Assembly: GCF_000981585.1 (NCBI RefSeq)
Contig: NZ_LN831776.1
Span: 3,765,187-3,829,186 of the forward strand
From: Paenibacillus riograndensis SBR5
Lineage (GTDB): Bacteria > Bacillota > Bacilli > Paenibacillales > Paenibacillaceae
Direction: 5' to 3'
Length of the DNA: 64,000 nt
Shown here: one piece after another, positions 1-6,772 of the stretch
Layout of the letters: the number at the start of each line of letters is the position of its first letter
Position numbering within the stretch: position 1 is the stretch's first letter
The notes under the pieces: generated by a model
Databases searched by the model: none
What the model was told of the DNA's origin: nothing
The model's input: only the letters and a program-made list of their open reading frames with translations
Program-made: the position numbers and the translations under genes

Positions 1-750
1 GACTTGTGGCGCTTCTTCGCTGGAGATAAATCGGCCGGAATGTTCATGACAGGCTTCTTCCCGATTATGATGTTTGCATTGCCGGGAGCAGCACTTGCAT
101 TTATTCATACGGCTAAACCGGAAAAACGCAAAATGGTCGCATCTATCTTTATTGGTTCCGCGATTGCGTCCTTCTTAACCGGGATTACAGAACCGCTCGA
201 ATTCTCCTTCATGTTCATTGCACCTGTACTATATCTGGTTCATGCTCTGCTTACCGGCTTCGCCGGGTTCCTGATGTATGTGCTCGATGTAAAGCTGGGC
301 TTCGGATTCTCTGCGGGACTCATCGATTATCTGCTGAATATGAAGCTGTCTACGAATGCGTGGGTTCTGATCCCTGTGGGTCTTGGATTCTTTGTCCTCT
401 ACTATGTGCTGTTCCGGTTTATCATCACCAAGTTCAACCTGAAAACACCTGGACGTGAGGATGACACGGAGGACGAAGCGCTGGAAGCTGATGTGAGCGG
501 TGCGAAAATTTCGGCATCCTCCAGAGCGGTTAAAATTCTGGAGAATGTGGGCGGCCCGTCAAATATCCGCAACATCGATGCTTGCATTACTCGTCTGAGG
601 CTGATTGTGAATGACGAGAAAGCGGTCAAGGACGCTGCGCTGAAGCAGTTGGGAGCTTCGGGAGTCATGAGATTGGGCCAGGGTGCGGTACAGATCGTAT
701 TCGGGCCGCAATCAGAACAGATCAAGGAAGATATCAATAAGCTTCTATAA
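1..750 (+). CDS. PTS sugar transporter EIIC-EIIB, C-terminal part (5' end outside window)
   Basis: This is the C-terminal end of a glucose/N-acetylglucosamine-family PTS permease that imports and phosphorylates a sugar at the membrane. The visible part has several hydrophobic EIIC segments and the EIIC motif GITEPLEF, a charged acidic linker, and an EIIB domain with the CITRLR motif whose Cys accepts phosphate. The protein ends right after EIIB, so no EIIA domain is fused and EIIA must come from elsewhere. The reading frame is open from base 1, so the gene begins upstream of the window. A strong terminator follows. The sugar (glucose or GlcNAc) cannot be told from this fragment. Confidence 0.9.
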   Translation, partial: DLWRFFAGDKSAGMFMTGFFPIMMFALPGAALAFIHTAKPEKRKMVASIFIGSAIASFLTGITEPLEFSFMFIAPVLYLVHALLTGFAGFLMYVLDVKLGFGFSAGLIDYLLNMKLSTNAWVLIPVGLGFFVLYYVLFRFIITKFNLKTPGREDDTEDEALEADVSGAKISASSRAVKILENVGGPSNIRNIDACITRLRLIVNDEKAVKDAALKQLGASGVMRLGQGAVQIVFGPQSEQIKEDINKLL

Positions 751-773
751 AATAGAAAAATGCGTTTTTAAGC

Positions 774-812
774 CACACGGGCGGATAATTCTACATCCTC
801 CCGTGTTTTTTT
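774..812 (+). terminator. Rho-independent terminator after PTS gene
   Basis: ACACGGG and CCCGTGT form a stem around a short loop and a run of seven T follows. It lies 24 bases after the PTS stop codon. Confidence 0.85.
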
Positions 813-886
813 ATCCGGAGACTATTGCATTATCTATAATACCGAGTATAATACTTGGTATAAAAGGGATTAAGGAGTCGGTACAC

Positions 887-1201
887 ATGTCAGTCGATGA
901 TTATCTGGATCTTTACAACTACGCCAAAGCAATTAACGATGGACAGTGGCAGGCTGACATCATAGAAAGCTTGAAGAATCACAAGGAAACGGCTGCTGAG
1001 CAGCAGAGAATGGACAGCGTCAAAGAGCTGTGGAACCGGTTTGATGAGATCAACTTGCTTTTGATGGAGCTGTTCGACAAGCTGAGAAATCAAGAGGAAG
1101 ACCCGGAGAGTGACCGCTGGAAAGAGCGGATCTGGGAGCTGAAGCTGGAACGGATTACACTGGCGAAGCAAATTCAGGAGAGATATATCAAGATCAGATA
1201 G
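887..1201 (+). CDS. Conserved-looking small hypothetical protein (104 aa)
   Basis: I do not recognise this protein. The ATG at 887 is preceded by TAAGGAG at good spacing; the upstream part of the open frame would run through the PTS terminator and is not likely to be translated. The product is highly charged, rich in Glu, Lys, Arg and Leu, has no signal peptide or membrane segment, and looks almost wholly alpha-helical, probably coiled-coil in its second half (ELWNRFDEINLLLMEL onward). It is a single gene between a terminator and a minus-strand gene. A small cytosolic helical protein is all that can be claimed. Confidence 0.65.
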   Translation: MSVDDYLDLYNYAKAINDGQWQADIIESLKNHKETAAEQQRMDSVKELWNRFDEINLLLMELFDKLRNQEEDPESDRWKERIWELKLERITLAKQIQERYIKIR

Positions 1202-1232
1202 ATCTAATCATTGATGTATTGCTGTACAAGAC

Positions 1233-1265
1233 AAAAAAAATGGCATGCAGTTGTCTGCTCTGCCA
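1233..1265 (-). terminator. Terminator of the Met-rich gene (minus strand)
   Basis: Read on the minus strand, TGGCA-GAGCAG and CTGC-TGCCA pair into a hairpin followed by eight T. It sits just downstream of the stop of the minus-strand Met-rich frame and supports that strand as the coding one. Confidence 0.75.
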
Positions 1266-1296
1266 AGACCGCGAATGATTAATTTGACTTTTATGA

Positions 1297-1509
1297 TTAC
1301 TTGGACATTTGCATTCCTTCACGCATCATCGTCATACACATAGTCATCATTTCATCACAGTCCTGCATTTTCTTCATCATCATGTCCATATCCATGTCCA
1401 TCATGCCCATTTCGGTCATCTTTTCCATGCACATCTTCATGGTGTTCATCTTGGACATCATGTCCTCCATGCACATGTTCATCATCATTTCCATACACAT
1501 CTTTTCCAT
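1297..1509 (-). CDS. Methionine-rich small protein (70 aa, 32 Met, 5 Cys)
   Basis: The product is 70 residues with 32 methionines (46%) and five cysteines, four of them in Met-Cys-Met triplets (MCMEMMM, MCMEDMM, MCMEKM, MCMTMM). The rest is mainly Glu, Asp and Lys, with no signal peptide, so it should be cytosolic. The chosen ATG at 1509 has AAAGGCGG about eight bases upstream; an ATG at 1515 is also possible but too close. A Rho-independent terminator follows on the same strand. The opposite strand reads as a His-rich frame only because antisense ATG codons give CAT, and it lacks a ribosome binding site. Met/Cys-rich peptides are known to bind Cu(I)/Ag(I) or to act as methionine oxidant sinks; either role here is inference. 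Confidence 0.75.
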   Translation of the reverse strand: MEKMCMEMMMNMCMEDMMSKMNTMKMCMEKMTEMGMMDMDMDMMMKKMQDCDEMMTMCMTMMREGMQMSK

Positions 1510-1561
1510 TGTCATTACCGCCTTTCGTTTTTTGATAGGTTCATCTTTAAAATTACTATAT

Positions 1562-1574
1562 TTACCTGTGGTAA
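1562..1574. promoter_or_regulatory. Inverted repeat upstream of Met-rich gene
   Basis: TTACC-tgt-GGTAA is a perfect 5-bp-arm palindrome about 50 bases upstream of the Met-rich start, where its promoter must lie. It may be an operator; no regulator can be assigned and the promoter hexamers are not clear. Confidence 0.35.
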
Positions 1575-1601
1575 GCAATACTATGTGAGCTATTTGTCCC
1601 C

Positions 1602-1640
1602 AAAAAGCGGTTCCTTTCTTATACAGGAGCTGCTTTTTTT
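1602..1640. terminator. Bidirectional terminator-like hairpin
   Basis: A 13-bp stem (AAAAAGCGGTTCC with GGAGCTGCTTTTT, two G-T wobbles) has T runs on both strands. It separates the Met-rich gene from the sigma factor gene. On the minus strand it lies upstream of the Met-rich gene, so either it insulates that gene or it could act as an attenuator if transcription starts further up. Confidence 0.6.
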
Positions 1641-1689
1641 GTGTTGAATACGTGAAAACCAGAAATGTTATGATAATTATGCTGTATTC

Positions 1690-1716
1690 TGATACAAAAT
1701 CGCTTTGGCATCCGTC
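1690..1716 (+). promoter_or_regulatory. Candidate ECF-sigma autoregulatory promoter
   Basis: TGATAC, 17 bases, then CGTC resembles the -35/-10 pattern of Firmicute SigX/SigW-type promoters (TGwAAC ... CGwC) and lies 38 bases upstream of the sigma factor gene. Autoregulation is common in this family. The match is partial. Confidence 0.4.
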
Positions 1717-1753
1717 TTACTTATAGCTGCAGCTAATAAGGAGGATTTACACA

Positions 1754-2272
1754 ATGGAAATTCCGGAATCTGATAAGTTTCGAACCGTATTTTATGAACA
1801 CTATCCGGTGGTGCGGCGCAAGCTCGCAGCTCTGGTCCGCGACGAAGCGGCAGCAGACGATTTAGCCCAGGATGTGTTTCTTAGACTATACCGCAATCCG
1901 CCGGATGACCCGAACGCGCTGGGCGCTTGGCTTCATAGAGTGCTGACCCGGATCGGATATGATTATTTAACCCAAAAAGCGAGGGAGCGGCGTCTCCAGA
2001 ATAAGCAGGAGTTGCTGGTCAGCGCAGAGGCAGGCCCCCCTTCCGGTGAAGAGGCCGTGCTCAGCAAGCTGGACCAGGAGGATGTGCGGACTTGGCTGGA
2101 CGGCCTGCCCGAGAGAGACAGGCAAGCACTGCTGCTGCGCTATTCGGGCTACAGCTACACTGAAATTGCCGGCCAAATCGGGGTAAACCCGCCGGTTGTC
2201 GGAACACTGCTGAACCGGGCTACCCATAAGCTGAAGCAGCAGGCGGTAAATTCATACCCTCAGACAGATTAA
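1754..2272 (+). CDS. ECF-family RNA polymerase sigma factor
   Basis: This 172-residue protein directs RNA polymerase to stress-response promoters. Region 2 lies at about residues 10-75 (DDLAQDVFLRLYR is the typical core-binding/-10 helix) and region 4 at about 115-165, with the helix-turn-helix YSGYSYTEIAGQIGVNPPVV. The start is supported by TAAGGAGG ten bases upstream. The gene leads an operon in which the next gene encodes a membrane-anchored anti-sigma-like protein and the following two an ABC exporter. An ECF-type promoter candidate precedes it. The closest functional class is the SigX/SigW/SigV group of envelope-stress sigma factors; the exact subgroup cannot be fixed by eye. Confidence 0.9.
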   Translation: MEIPESDKFRTVFYEHYPVVRRKLAALVRDEAAADDLAQDVFLRLYRNPPDDPNALGAWLHRVLTRIGYDYLTQKARERRLQNKQELLVSAEAGPPSGEEAVLSKLDQEDVRTWLDGLPERDRQALLLRYSGYSYTEIAGQIGVNPPVVGTLLNRATHKLKQQAVNSYPQTD

Positions 2273-2336
2273 TCACGTCCGAAATGAATCAATCAAGTGA
2301 ATATGGTGCTAACAAAACTTTTAGGAGGACCCTCAA

Positions 2337-3458
2337 ATGACCAATCCTTTGAAATATGATCCCGATAAACAACTTACGGATGAAGCCTGGGCGAACCTGC
2401 AAGCCAAGCTTGCCGCTGAGCCGGTGAATCCGGTATGGGCAGCATGGGGGCAGGATGCCAAGAATGTGAACAGAGCAGAAGGCAATGCGGCAGCCATACC
2501 GGACACACATCATATAGGAGATGCGGCACAGCCTTCAGCGAGTCCTGTGGCAGTCCGCGCTGCACACGAAAAAACCAAAGGCCGGACGACCCGCCGGAAG
2601 GGAATGACGCGCCGCCGGAAATGGGCAACTGCTGCGGCAGGTGCAGCTATATTTGCGGCTATACTCGCCACACCTGTAGGCAATACAGCCATGGCGGCCA
2701 TACTGAGTCAATTCCGTGTACAGGAAGTTACAGCCGTTAATGAAGAGGATCTGCGGAGTTTGTTCTATCAGGCCAGCGGGGAAGACAATGTCAATGATGC
2801 TGTCAACAAATTTGGTTCATTCAGCTATTCATACGGTACGCTAAATGGAATGGTGCCAGTGAATGCATTGCAGGATAAATTGGGCTACGCTGCGCCGACC
2901 GGTGAAGCTTTTAACCACATCAAATCGGTGTTAGTAAACCCCTCACAGCAAATTACACTGACGCTGAAGGTGGATGAGGTGAATAAGGCGCTAAAGCGTC
3001 TGGGTGCGACCCGGCTGCTGCCAGAATCCGTTGACGGCAAGCCAGTCACACTGTCGATTCCCGAGTCCGTAAGCTATGATTTTACTACGGATGATCATTG
3101 GGCGAATCTGATGCAGATGAATACACCTGTGGTGAATGTAGATCCTTCTATTAACGTGGAAGAAGCTGTGCAGGCTATCATTGACTTCCCACTTCTCCCG
3201 GATGAACTGAAATCCAGTCTCCAGCAGAGCAGTATTCTGGCCGGCGACCTGCCCATGCCTGTGATCAAAGGGAACCATTCCGAGCAGATTACAGTGAACG
3301 GCATAAAGGTAATTATGGAAGCTACAGAGTATAGTAATGGGCCAGTATATAGCGCTACGTGGGTGAATAAAGGGCAGCTGTTTGATTTTTCCGGCGGATC
3401 GCTGTATCAGGATAAAGAGAAATTCATGAAACAGCTTCAGGAGTTGATTACGTTATGA
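2337..3458 (+). CDS. Membrane-anchored anti-sigma-factor-like protein
   Basis: The 373-residue product has a hydrophilic N-terminal part of about 90 residues, a basic stretch (TRRRK), one hydrophobic segment at about 97-117 (WATAAAGAAIFAAILATPV) and a large extracytoplasmic domain. The order cytosolic domain, single membrane helix, outer sensor domain, directly after an ECF sigma gene, is that of an anti-sigma factor that holds the sigma factor at the membrane. I see no zinc-type HxxxCxxC motif. The start follows TAGGAGG. It overlaps the ABC ATPase gene by four bases (ATGA), so translation is probably coupled. The fold of the outer domain is unknown to me. Confidence 0.7.
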   Translation: MTNPLKYDPDKQLTDEAWANLQAKLAAEPVNPVWAAWGQDAKNVNRAEGNAAAIPDTHHIGDAAQPSASPVAVRAAHEKTKGRTTRRKGMTRRRKWATAAAGAAIFAAILATPVGNTAMAAILSQFRVQEVTAVNEEDLRSLFYQASGEDNVNDAVNKFGSFSYSYGTLNGMVPVNALQDKLGYAAPTGEAFNHIKSVLVNPSQQITLTLKVDEVNKALKRLGATRLLPESVDGKPVTLSIPESVSYDFTTDDHWANLMQMNTPVVNVDPSINVEEAVQAIIDFPLLPDELKSSLQQSSILAGDLPMPVIKGNHSEQITVNGIKVIMEATEYSNGPVYSATWVNKGQLFDFSGGSLYQDKEKFMKQLQELITL

Positions 3459-4447
3459 ATGTACCCGCAATTGAAGCACAATTACTGACTAAAGAATACA
3501 GTAACGGACGCGGCTGCCGGGATGTATCAATTACTGTTGAGAAAGGGGAAGCCTTTGGCTTCCTCGGTCCCAACGGCGCCGGTAAAAGCACCATTGTCAA
3601 AATGCTGGCGGGCCTGATCCGTCCTACCAGCGGGAGCGCGGCTCTGTTCGGGCATCCGGTCGGAACACTTGCAGCCAAGGCAAAGATTGGTTATCTGCCC
3701 GAGCTGTACCGGTATCAGGAATGGCTGACCGGAGAAGAGGTAGTCAGGCTCCATGCCCGCTTATGCGGTATCGATAAGTCTGTGGCAGACCGAAGGATAC
3801 CGGAGCTGCTGAAGGAGGTAGGGATAGGATTGCGGGGACGTGACCGCGTGAAGCATTACTCCAAGGGGATGCAACAGCGGCTGGGTCTAGCCTGTGCACT
3901 TGTAAACGAACCGGAGCTCGTTTTTCTGGATGAACCTTCATCGGCACTTGACCCTATCGGCCGTATGGAAGTGCGGACTATACTGGAAAGGCTGAAGCAG
4001 CGGGGCATCACCATCTTTCTCAACTCTCACCTGCTTGAGGATGTTGAGGTGCTGTGCGACCGGATGGCGCTGCTGAATAACGGCGAGATCCTGCGGCACG
4101 GCAAAGTTACAGATATCTTAAACAAGCGAACTAGCTGGCATTTTAAAGTGGGCGGCTATTCGCCTTTTTTGCTGTCCTGGCTTATAGAGCTTACGGGGCT
4201 CCAGATCAGACAGGCGGTGGGGGACGAAGATCACCAAAAGGGCGGCGGAGCTGTGCCTTCGTCTGTTGAAGGCAGCACGGTATGGCTGGAGGCGGAAGTC
4301 GAGAGTGAGGAGCAAGTAGGCTGGCTGAATACCCTAATCATCGAGCAAGGCATGACCTTGTATGAGGTTGCCCGTAAAAAAGAACGGCTGGAAGAATGGT
4401 TCCTGGATGCCGTGTCCGGGCTCAACCAGAGGGGGGAGCGGGAATGA
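3455..4447 (+). CDS. ABC exporter ATP-binding protein (BcrA/NatA type)
   Basis: This 330-residue ATPase powers the permease encoded next. It has Walker A GPNGAGKS (residues 38-45), a Q-loop region, the signature YSKGMQQR, Walker B ELVFLDEPSSALDP and an H-loop SHLLED. The last 100 residues are an extension typical of ABC-2 exporters. It overlaps both neighbours by four bases. In Firmicutes such pairs export lantibiotics, bacitracin-like antibiotics or sodium; linkage to an ECF sigma and anti-sigma suggests a cell-envelope-stress or antibiotic-resistance exporter. The substrate is not visible in the sequence. Confidence 0.9.
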   Translation: MNVPAIEAQLLTKEYSNGRGCRDVSITVEKGEAFGFLGPNGAGKSTIVKMLAGLIRPTSGSAALFGHPVGTLAAKAKIGYLPELYRYQEWLTGEEVVRLHARLCGIDKSVADRRIPELLKEVGIGLRGRDRVKHYSKGMQQRLGLACALVNEPELVFLDEPSSALDPIGRMEVRTILERLKQRGITIFLNSHLLEDVEVLCDRMALLNNGEILRHGKVTDILNKRTSWHFKVGGYSPFLLSWLIELTGLQIRQAVGDEDHQKGGGAVPSSVEGSTVWLEAEVESEEQVGWLNTLIIEQGMTLYEVARKKERLEEWFLDAVSGLNQRGERE

Positions 4448-5328
4448 GAATCATACTAGGAATGACCTGGAAGGAACTGCTGAGGAAAAAGGTAATGCTT
4501 ATGACTCTGATCATGACTGCCGTATTTCTGCTCGCATTCTGGTTTGTTGCGGCAACCGTGGGAAGCAGCGGGTCTACCCAGGTATCAAGCATCGCAAATG
4601 GGGGGAACCTGATCGAAAGTTTTTCGACCGGAGCTGTCGTTGTGTCCATGGGATTTTTCTTCGGGGCTTTTGTCATCGCCTTTCTGGCTATATTCAGTTC
4701 CTTCTCTTCTATTGCAGGGGAAGAGGAGCAGGGTGTCATGCAAGCTTTGCTGCCCCGGCCGCTGCCGCGCTGGAAATGGTATCTCGGCCGCTGGCTCGGC
4801 TACGTCACATTTGGGATTCTTTATGCGCTGCTTCTGTTTACTGCGATTCTGCTGATCGCGGATGCCCATGCGTCCATACCGCGGGACGGGGAGGCGCTTG
4901 TAATAGCATACCTGCTCTTTGCCTCTGTAGTCCCGCTGCTGATCAGTTTATCCATGCTGGGTTCCGGGTTGTTCTCGTCAGTGGGCAACGGTGTCTTCAT
5001 GACCATGCTCTATGGAGCGGGCTGGCTCGGGGGAATGATCGACAAGCTGAGCGGTCAGCTTGGGTTGAAGGAAGAGGCGCTAAATACACTGAATAATCTC
5101 ACAGGGATTATGTCTCTGCTCATGCCGGCGGATGGCCTGCAGCGCAAAATGACAGCGGAGCTGTTCAGTCTGGAAGATATGGGCGGCATGGTTGATATGA
5201 ATTTCAGCTCTTTCTCGTTCATAGACATCAAGTCCGTTCCTTCGAATTCATTTCTAATTTATGCCGCTCTGTATATGGTTGCGGTGTTTGCAATCGGATT
5301 GCTGCGGTTTCAGCGTAAGGATTTGTAG
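4444..5328 (+). CDS. ABC-2 family exporter permease
   Basis: The 294-residue protein starts at ATG 4444 within the ATGA overlap with the ATPase gene. It begins with a short cytosolic helix (MTWKELLRKK) and then shows six hydrophobic segments, the first around residues 18-40 and the last just before the C-terminal RFQRKDL, the layout of ABC-2 permeases. A long outside loop follows segment one. It forms the transporter with the preceding ATPase and closes the ECF sigma operon; a strong terminator follows. Confidence 0.85.
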   Translation: MRIILGMTWKELLRKKVMLMTLIMTAVFLLAFWFVAATVGSSGSTQVSSIANGGNLIESFSTGAVVVSMGFFFGAFVIAFLAIFSSFSSIAGEEEQGVMQALLPRPLPRWKWYLGRWLGYVTFGILYALLLFTAILLIADAHASIPRDGEALVIAYLLFASVVPLLISLSMLGSGLFSSVGNGVFMTMLYGAGWLGGMIDKLSGQLGLKEEALNTLNNLTGIMSLLMPADGLQRKMTAELFSLEDMGGMVDMNFSSFSFIDIKSVPSNSFLIYAALYMVAVFAIGLLRFQRKDL

Positions 5329-5363
5329 TATGTGCTTCCATAACTAATAGATACAGCAACAGC

Positions 5364-5413
5364 AAATAGCGCCCTGACGGATTCCGTGGATGGAACCAGC
5401 AGGGCGCTATTTT
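5364..5413. terminator. Bidirectional terminator between convergent genes
   Basis: A perfect 13-bp stem (AAATAGCGCCCTG with CAGGGCGCTATTT) is followed by T on the plus strand and mirrored on the minus strand. It serves the ABC permease operon and the convergent HxlR gene. Confidence 0.85.
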
Positions 5414-5429
5414 GCTTGCAGGCCGGATG

Positions 5430-5756
5430 TCATTTGCCTGCGCCGATCTCGATCCAATCGGTAGACCAGTTGCCAATCTCTCCAAGGATAGGAGCCAGGG
5501 CATTTCCTTTGCTGGTCAACGAGTACTCGATCCGGACAGGCATCTCAGGATACACCGTGCGCTCGATGATGCCTTCGTTCTCCATTTCCTTCAAGCGGTC
5601 CGACAGCACTTTGCCGCTCAGATTGGAAAGGCAGCTCTCAATTTCACCAAAACGGCGGGGACCCTTCATCAGAACAAATACGATTAGCGCAACCCAACGT
5701 TTACTGAGCATATCAACTGCTTTTTCAAAGCGTGGGCACATTTCGAAATCATCCAT
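5430..5756 (-). CDS. HxlR-family winged-helix transcriptional regulator
   Basis: The 108-residue protein has the HxlR pattern: an N-terminal CPRFEKAVDML with the single Cys typical of the family, followed by KRWVALIVFVLMKGPRRFGEI and the recognition region LSGKVLSDRLKEMENEGII. Several members of the family sense thiol-reactive compounds, quinones or aldehydes through that Cys. The ATG at 5756 is chosen because GAGGTGATC, a perfect anti-16S match, lies upstream; a GTG nine bases earlier would overlap it. The gene is divergent from a GTP cyclohydrolase II gene, and the AT-rich space between holds repeats that may be its operators. Confidence 0.88.
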   Translation of the reverse strand: MDDFEMCPRFEKAVDMLSKRWVALIVFVLMKGPRRFGEIESCLSNLSGKVLSDRLKEMENEGIIERTVYPEMPVRIEYSLTSKGNALAPILGEIGNWSTDWIEIGAGK

Positions 5757-5782
5757 AAAGATCACCTCGCATTCATTATATC

Positions 5783-5861
5783 ATAAACTTACAATAAGTA
5801 ATTATAAATATTTAAATATATATTATAACTTGACGAAGTTATATTACAATGATAAACTTAC
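5783..5861. promoter_or_regulatory. Divergent control region with repeats (HxlR operator candidates)
   Basis: The very AT-rich gap between the HxlR and GTP cyclohydrolase II genes carries ATAAACTTAC twice (5783-5792 and 5852-5861) and a perfect inverted repeat TATAACTT-gacg-AAGTTATA (5824-5843). Their placement between divergent genes suggests binding sites of the adjacent HxlR regulator. Confidence 0.5.
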
Positions 5862-5933
5862 TTACAAATAGTTACTTGACGTAAAAAAAGTGAATACTTA
5901 AAATTTAAGAATACTGTTTAGGACGGTGCAGAC

Positions 5934-6716
5934 ATGATCAAACCAGATATCTTATCTATATTACAGAATAAAATCAAACGGATTACCATGGACGATTCCA
6001 CCAATATACTTGTAGGCCCCATCACACTGCCGGTGAACCTGGACGGGGAGACGGTTACCTTCAAGTGGTACAGCTGGCTGAAAGCCACTGATGAGGAATT
6101 GCAGGGCGGGGACAGCAAAGAAGCGACGGAATTGCTGATTTCCCGGCTATCCTCGATGAATCTGGCCGAAGGGCAGCAATCGAGCGTCCTGGTCTATGGA
6201 GATTTTGCAGATTCGGATGAAGCGCTGATCCGGATGCACAGCATCTGCCATACCGGGGATATCTTCGGCAGCAAACGCTGCGATTGCGGCTTCCAGCTTC
6301 GCCAGTCCATGAAGATGATTGCACAGCACGGATCGGGTGCGCTGTTCTATCTGGCCAACCATGAAGGAAGAGGCATTGGCCTGTTCAGCAAGGCTATGGC
6401 ATACATTCTTCAGGAAGAAGGGTATGATACTGTGGAAGCCAATCTGGAGCTGGGCTTTGCCGATGATTCCAGAGATTACAGAGATGCGATCAGCGTCCTG
6501 CAGCATTTGCGCAGCAAGCCGGTGACTCTGATTACAAATAATCCGAAGAAGATGGAAGCCCTGAAGGCAGCCGGAATGAATACCGGCAAGAGAATACCTC
6601 TGTGGGGCGACGTTTCAGTCTTCAATGAGAAGTACTTACGGACGAAGGTGAGCCGTTCCGGCCATCTGGAGGCGGTACCGGACGCTGATTTTTTTGAGGG
6701 ACGAGTAGCCAAATAA
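5934..6716 (+). CDS. ribA: Stand-alone GTP cyclohydrolase II
   Basis: GTP cyclohydrolase II opens GTP to the first pyrimidine precursor of riboflavin. The 260-residue protein has the zinc ligands C-x10-C-x-C (CHTGDIFGSKRCDC), the active-site stretch FYLANHEGRGIGL, the EANLELGFA motif and the nucleotide-binding NNPKKMEAL, so it looks catalytically complete. In Bacillus-type bacteria this domain is normally fused to the RibB domain in a riboflavin operon; here it is alone, has about 60 extra N-terminal residues and is divergent from an HxlR regulator. It is therefore probably a second, inducible copy, perhaps for flavin supply under stress or for a GTP-derived secondary metabolite. The start has only a modest ribosome binding site; ATG 5988 is an alternative. 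Confidence 0.88.
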   Translation: MIKPDILSILQNKIKRITMDDSTNILVGPITLPVNLDGETVTFKWYSWLKATDEELQGGDSKEATELLISRLSSMNLAEGQQSSVLVYGDFADSDEALIRMHSICHTGDIFGSKRCDCGFQLRQSMKMIAQHGSGALFYLANHEGRGIGLFSKAMAYILQEEGYDTVEANLELGFADDSRDYRDAISVLQHLRSKPVTLITNNPKKMEALKAAGMNTGKRIPLWGDVSVFNEKYLRTKVSRSGHLEAVPDADFFEGRVAK

Positions 6717-6724
6717 TTCAGAGA

Positions 6725-6733
6725 TGATATAAT
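6725..6733 (+). promoter_or_regulatory. Extended -10 promoter for ABC exporter operon
   Basis: TG-A-TATAAT is a perfect extended -10 element 40 bases upstream of the ATPase gene, just after the cyclohydrolase stop. No good -35 box is present, as is usual with extended -10 promoters. Confidence 0.55.
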
Positions 6734-6772
6734 GGGGTACTGAACCTAATTCTTAGCTTAGCGAGGTACATT

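Noticed and set aside
402..737. Minus-strand frame opposite the PTS gene
   Set aside because: Shadow of the EIIC-EIIB coding strand; low-complexity Ser-rich translation with no ribosome binding site.
1309..1647. Strikingly His-rich open frame on the plus strand, a possible metal-binding protein
   Set aside because: It is the antisense of the Met-rich gene (ATG read backwards is CAT). It lacks a ribosome binding site, begins with TTG and runs through a terminator hairpin, while the minus-strand gene has both a ribosome binding site and a terminator.
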